Shown here in pieces: positions 4,084 to 7,189 of a stretch of 7,189 bases of DNA. The notes beneath the pieces were generated by a model. It was given only the letters and a program-made list of their open reading frames with translations, was not told the DNA's origin and made no database searches. The position numbers and the translations under genes were made by a program. The stretch covers positions 1 through 7,189 of the forward strand of contig DAINAU010000200.1 in the NCBI GenBank assembly GCA_036733285.1, read 5' to 3'. Position 1 is the stretch's first letter; each line of letters starts with the position of its first letter. The DNA is from JAGOBX01 sp036733285. GTDB lineage: Bacteria > JAGOBX01.

Positions 4084-6162
4084 ATGAAATATATAAAAAA
4101 AAGAAACGGAGATATTGTAGCCGATAATCCGTTAAAAATGAAAAACGCCATTGATAAAGTTTGCGCTCAATTTGAAATTCAAAAAGAAAAAAACGATTTG
4201 ATATTCGCTAATTGTCTTGACAAATTAAATGAAATTTTTAAATCTAAATCAGTAATAGATATTGAAACCGTGTCGGATATCGTCGAAGAAGAATTCGTGA
4301 ATCAGGGTTTATGGCGCGTAGCCAAAGCGTATTCTTTATACAGAATGCAGTATAAAAACATAGAACAAACTGATAAATTATTCAACGATATGACTCAGAT
4401 AATAGACAAATATTTGAATCGTCTCGATTGGAGAGTCAGCGAAAACAGCAATATGACTTATTCGATTCAGGGTCTCAATAATTACGTCGCTTCTTCCATC
4501 TCCGCAAATTACTGGCTTAACAAAATTTATCCGAAACATATCAGAGAAGCTCATAATTCAGGCGATTTTCATATTCACGATTTGAATATTCTCGCGGTCT
4601 ACTGCTGCGGCTGGGATTTGTTCAATCTTCTTGCGAACGGATTCCGCGGCGTTCCGGGCAAAGTGGAATGCAAGCCGCCGAAACATTTCAGAACCGCTCT
4701 CGGTCAGATAGTGAATTTTTTCTACACGCTTCAGGGCGAAGCGGCGGGCGCTCAGGCATTTTCAAATTTCGACACTTACCTCGCTCCGTTCATTTATTAC
4801 GACAAACTCGATTACGAACAGATTAAACAATCTATACAGGAATTCATCTTCAATCTTAACATCCCGACGCGGGTTGGGTTTCAAACTCCTTTCACAAATA
4901 TCACAATGGATTTGCAGCCGCCGGACATTTTAAAAAATCAATTTGTCATTATCGGCGGAGAAATAAAAAATAAAACTTACGGCGATTTTCAGGAAGAAAT
5001 GAATTTAATCAATAAAGCTTTCGCCGAAGTTATGCTCGAAGGCGACGCTTCCGGAAGAGTTTTTTCGTTTCCTATTCCAACTTACAACATTACAAAAGAT
5101 TTTGAGTGGGACAATCCCAATTACGAACTCATCTGGAAAATGACCGCAAAATACGGAACTCCTTATTTTTCCAATTTCGTAAATTCCGATATGAATCCGG
5201 AAGACGCAAGAAGTATGTGCTGCAGACTTCGTCTCGATAACAGAGAATTATTAAGCCGCGGAGGCGGATTATTCGGAGCGAATCCGTTGACGGGAAGCAT
5301 CGGAGTCGTAACAATAAATCTTCCGCGCATAGGTTATATCGCCAAAAACAAAGAAGAATTTTTCAACCGGCTCGGTTTATTGATGGATTCGGCGAGCGAA
5401 AGTCTTGAAATTAAACGCAGATTCCTCGAAGCAACCACTCAAAGCGGAATTTACCCTTATGCGAAATATTATTTAAAAGATATTTATCAGAAAAACAAAC
5501 AATACTGGATAAATCATTTTTCCACTATCGGATTAGTCGGCGGAAACGAATGCTGCCTGAATTTTCTCGGCAAAGACATATCCGAAAAAGAAGGCAAAGA
5601 ATTCGCCGTTGAAATTCTTAATTTTATGCGGGAAAGAATACGGCTTTATCAGGAAAAAACCGGCAATCTGTATAATCTCGAATCCACTCCCGCCGAAGGA
5701 ACTTCATATAGACTCGCGCGTCTTGACAGAAAAATGTTTCCTATGATTGCGGCCGCAGGAAACGGAATACCTTATTATTCAAATTCAACTCAATTGCCGG
5801 TAGATTATTCAAACGATATTTTTACGGCTCTGAATCATCAGGATGATTTACAGGTTTTATATACCGGCGGAACCGTATTCCATATCTTTTTAAAAGAAGA
5901 AATCCCTAACGTTGAAATGGTAAAATCAATTATCAAAAAAGTTTCATCGGCGTATAAACTTCCGTATTTCACGCTGACGCCGACGTTCAGCGTCTGCTCT
6001 GAACACGGATATTTCAAAGGAAAAATCTCCAAGTGTCCGGTATGCGGCAGAGACGCGGAAATTTTTTCAAGAATAGTCGGTTATTTAAGACCGGTAAGCA
6101 ACTGGAACGAAGGAAAACAGGAAGAATTTAAAAACAGATTCGTCTACGAGTCCGTTGTTTAA
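4084..6162 (+). CDS. nrdD: Anaerobic (class III) ribonucleoside-triphosphate reductase NrdD
   Basis: NrdD is the oxygen-sensitive enzyme that makes deoxyribonucleotides from ribonucleotides using a glycyl radical. The 692 residues are full length. Residues 3-93 are the ATP-cone allosteric domain (KKRNGDIVADNPLKMKNAI and VAKAYSLYRMQY). The catalytic barrel follows, with HIHDLNILAVYCCGWDL (163-179), SMCCRLRLD (377-385, where the thiyl-radical Cys is expected), GLVGGNECC (483-491), NLESTPAEGTSYRLARLDR (531-549) and YTGGTVFH (593-600). Near the end is a zinc site, C638 with H641 or a nearby residue, and C651-x2-C654, then the glycyl-radical loop RIVGYLRPV (663-671) with G666. GGAGGA lies nine bases before the ATG. 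Its activase follows 52 bases downstream. The reductant (formate or a thiol system) cannot be settled by eye; the doubled cysteines are relevant. Confidence 0.97.
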   Translation: MKYIKKRNGDIVADNPLKMKNAIDKVCAQFEIQKEKNDLIFANCLDKLNEIFKSKSVIDIETVSDIVEEEFVNQGLWRVAKAYSLYRMQYKNIEQTDKLFNDMTQIIDKYLNRLDWRVSENSNMTYSIQGLNNYVASSISANYWLNKIYPKHIREAHNSGDFHIHDLNILAVYCCGWDLFNLLANGFRGVPGKVECKPPKHFRTALGQIVNFFYTLQGEAAGAQAFSNFDTYLAPFIYYDKLDYEQIKQSIQEFIFNLNIPTRVGFQTPFTNITMDLQPPDILKNQFVIIGGEIKNKTYGDFQEEMNLINKAFAEVMLEGDASGRVFSFPIPTYNITKDFEWDNPNYELIWKMTAKYGTPYFSNFVNSDMNPEDARSMCCRLRLDNRELLSRGGGLFGANPLTGSIGVVTINLPRIGYIAKNKEEFFNRLGLLMDSASESLEIKRRFLEATTQSGIYPYAKYYLKDIYQKNKQYWINHFSTIGLVGGNECCLNFLGKDISEKEGKEFAVEILNFMRERIRLYQEKTGNLYNLESTPAEGTSYRLARLDRKMFPMIAAAGNGIPYYSNSTQLPVDYSNDIFTALNHQDDLQVLYTGGTVFHIFLKEEIPNVEMVKSIIKKVSSAYKLPYFTLTPTFSVCSEHGYFKGKISKCPVCGRDAEIFSRIVGYLRPVSNWNEGKQEEFKNRFVYESVV

Positions 6163-6214
6163 TCCAAATATTTTTTTCTTGTTTTAATATCTCGCGGCCT
6201 TTCTTTTACAAGTT

Positions 6215-6964
6215 ATGAAAATTAATTATATTCGACCCGAAACTGATTTTAAAATCAGTTTCGGCGGAATCGAATGGAATTCTTTTATTGATTATCCGGA
6301 AAATATATCCATTGTTTTATTTACGAACGGCTGTAATTTCAGATGCGAATACTGCCACAATAAGTTTTTATTCGATAATTCCAAATCAATTCCTCTTGAT
6401 TTTTTATTTGAAAATCTTGAGAAACGAAAAAAATTCAACGACGCGATTGTTATCTGCGGCGGCGAACCCACTATTCATCCGGATCTCAAATTTTTTCTTA
6501 AATACGCAAAACAAATCGGCTATAAAACAAAACTCGACACTAACGGAACTAATCCGGACGCATTGAAAGAAATATCAGAATTCTGCGATTATATCGCAAT
6601 GGATATAAAAACTTCTTTCCACAAATATAATCTGTTGTTCTCCGAACAAATAAACAATTCCGGTTTTACAAATAAAATATTAAACGACGTAAAGAAATCC
6701 GTCGAGTTAATCAAACAAAGAAAAAACGCCGAGTTTAGAACTACGGTTTATCCGGATTTTGTGGATGTTCAAGACTTAAAAAACATCCGGCAAATAGTAG
6801 ATAACGCAGGAATAGAATGGTTCCTGCAAAAATACGTTGCAAGAACCGGAGACGAAACCGGACTTAACGTTAATGATAAACAGACAGAATCATTGTCGGC
6901 AAAAATCATCTGCGATTTTTTAAATATCGCTTTTCTATCTTCAGAAAGAATTTCAGCATTATAA
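6215..6964 (+). CDS. nrdG: Anaerobic ribonucleotide reductase activating protein NrdG (radical SAM)
   Basis: NrdG uses a [4Fe-4S] cluster and S-adenosylmethionine to place the glycyl radical on NrdD. The 249 residues show C40-x3-C44-x2-C47 in NGCNFRCEYCHNK for the cluster, GGEP (82-85) for SAM binding, TKLDTNGT (105-112), and FRTTVYP (174-180) on a later strand. It belongs to the longer NrdG type (about 230 residues) rather than the roughly 155-residue E. coli type. The radical-SAM core usually begins near GGI.W.SFIDYP, so residues 1-16 are a short extension. No Met, Val or Leu start fits after them, so the ATG at 6215 is kept. There is no clear Shine-Dalgarno sequence (ACAAGTT precedes the ATG), and a perfect palindrome lies over codons 8-17. 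It is probably co-transcribed with nrdD. Confidence 0.94.
   Translation: MKINYIRPETDFKISFGGIEWNSFIDYPENISIVLFTNGCNFRCEYCHNKFLFDNSKSIPLDFLFENLEKRKKFNDAIVICGGEPTIHPDLKFFLKYAKQIGYKTKLDTNGTNPDALKEISEFCDYIAMDIKTSFHKYNLLFSEQINNSGFTNKILNDVKKSVELIKQRKNAEFRTTVYPDFVDVQDLKNIRQIVDNAGIEWFLQKYVARTGDETGLNVNDKQTESLSAKIICDFLNIAFLSSERISAL
6237..6264. repeat. Perfect 28-bp palindrome inside the start of nrdG
   Basis: The left half CCGAAACTGATTTT (6237-6250) is followed immediately by its exact reverse complement (6251-6264), with no mismatch and no spacer. It begins 22 bases after the A of the nrdG ATG and codes residues 8-17 (PETDFKISFG), in the non-conserved N-terminal extension. As DNA it could be a dimeric regulator site; as RNA it would form a 12-bp stem with a UUAA loop, in or just beyond the region covered by an initiating ribosome. 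Confidence 0.85.
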
Positions 6965-7075
6965 TCGAATTCTCAAAATCTAAACAAGGCGTCTCAAAAT
7001 CCCAGAAAATTATGACACTATTGGCGACTAAACGTTGAAAAAATCAGGGTTGCAGCACAAAAGACAGAGGAATAC

Positions 7076-7110
7076 ATAGTCAAAGCAATGACTATATATA
7101 ACTTCATTGC
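7076..7110. repeat. Two overlapping, mutually exclusive small inverted repeats
   Basis: ATAGTCA (7076-7082) pairs with TGACTAT (7089-7095) around a 6-base loop, and GCAATGA (7085-7091) pairs with TCATTGC (7104-7110) around 12 bases. The segments overlap, so both stems cannot form in one strand. Seven-base stems arise easily by chance; the role is unknown. Confidence 0.4.
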
Positions 7111-7119
7111 AGGGGAACT

Positions 7120-7189
7120 GTGGTTTTATTGAAACAGTCATGCTCAAACAAAAACTGTTCAAAATGTAAATCTGGCGTAAAACATCCGC
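7120..7189 (+). CDS. Start of a possible DUF6788-like, transposase-associated protein (cut by window edge)
   Basis: The open frame runs off the right edge. Its peptide RGTVVLLKQSCSNKNC, starting slightly upstream at 7111, followed by SKCKSGVKHP, resembles DUF6788-type sequences (G-[ST]-V then ten-residue spacing to C-x4-C, one more Cys, G, x2, H). These small Cys-containing proteins are often coded beside or within insertion-sequence-like elements. Possible starts are GTG at 7120 or TTG at 7129; a TAA at 7099-7101 closes the frame upstream. Because the resemblance already begins before the GTG, the N-terminus may be missing or frameshifted, so this could be a broken gene. No Shine-Dalgarno sequence is evident except a weak AGGGG (7111-7115). 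Only about 23 codons are visible; the call is tentative. Confidence 0.33.
   Translation, partial: MVLLKQSCSNKNCSKCKSGVKHP

Larger units (their letters stand above)
6965..7189. other. Right-edge region without a complete gene
   Basis: After the nrdG stop no intrinsic terminator is seen. The stretch has a 10-base direct repeat TCTCAAAATC (6971-6980 and 6992-7001), two overlapping small inverted repeats, and short open frames only. One + frame (7016-7129) codes a 38-residue peptide containing EEYIVKAMTIYNFIAGELWF before TGA; I do not recognise it. A minus frame (7189-7104) is also open to the edge. Base and codon texture look less A-rich than in nrdDG. It may be the edge of a mobile-element remnant. 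Confidence 0.4.

Noticed and set aside
5129..5314. Short minus-strand frames inside nrdD (also 5838-6032)
   Set aside because: They lie opposite conserved NrdD motifs and have no support of their own.
6288..6566. 92-codon plus-strand frame inside nrdG
   Set aside because: Out of frame with the radical-SAM motifs, which fix the real frame; no family resemblance.
6971..7001. Direct repeat TCTCAAAATC as a target-site duplication
   Set aside because: The copies are only 21 bases apart with nothing between them that could be an inserted element.
7104..7189. Minus-strand frame open to the right edge, ending in TTVPLQ
   Set aside because: It could be the C-terminus of a gene beyond the edge, but there is no recognisable motif and the opposite strand has the more family-like Cys pattern, so it is not called.

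Overview
The window is AT-rich (roughly two thirds A+T by eye) and densely coded. It suggests an anaerobic or facultatively anaerobic, flagellated bacterium. The evidence is a chemotaxis/flagellar-motor cluster (CheX-like protein, CheY, FlbD, MotA, MotB) beside an oxygen-sensitive class III ribonucleotide reductase with its radical-SAM activase (NrdD, NrdG). A tiny bS22/mS38-type ribosomal protein gene lies between them. Such a mix is compatible with Fibrobacterota, Spirochaetota or related lineages, but no taxonomic marker here fixes the phylum, so this is inference only.

Left half (1-3677, all minus strand, read right to left): a single-domain cyclic-nucleotide-binding protein; a two-part protein with four N-terminal repeats of about 29 residues and a C-terminal CheX-like domain; CheY; FlbD; MotA; and MotB, which runs off the left edge with only its last residues missing. 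MotA and MotB overlap by one base (TAATG). Spacings suggest one motility transcription unit with an internal promoter: a near-perfect sigma70-type promoter sits only about 10 bases from the flbD ATG, so flbD is probably translated from a leaderless or nearly leaderless mRNA. An outer promoter lies just upstream of the cyclic-nucleotide-binding gene.

Centre (3678-4083): a divergent promoter region drives the motility cluster leftwards and a 29-codon gene rightwards. That gene has the MGSVIKKRRKK start typical of small ribosomal protein bS22 (mS38/AURKAIP1/Cox24 family). It is followed by an A/T-only hairpin with a T run, then a GC-rich perfect stem-loop, then a leader before nrdD with three evenly spaced TTAAC elements.

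Right half (4084-6964, plus strand): nrdD (692 aa, ATP-cone, catalytic barrel, zinc site and glycyl-radical loop complete) and nrdG (249 aa, CxxxCxxC radical-SAM). NrdG makes the glycyl radical on NrdD, which then reduces ribonucleotides without oxygen. A perfect 28-base palindrome lies inside the first codons of nrdG.

Right edge (6965-7189): no complete gene. It holds short direct and inverted repeats and, at the very end, the beginning of a reading frame with a Cys-rich pattern resembling the DUF6788 family often found beside transposases, which may mark the start of a mobile-element remnant. I see no CRISPR array, tRNA, rRNA or complete insertion sequence. The most unusual items are the repeat-CheX fusion, the leaderless flbD arrangement, the hidden bS22 gene and the palindrome in nrdG; none on its own proves a new system.
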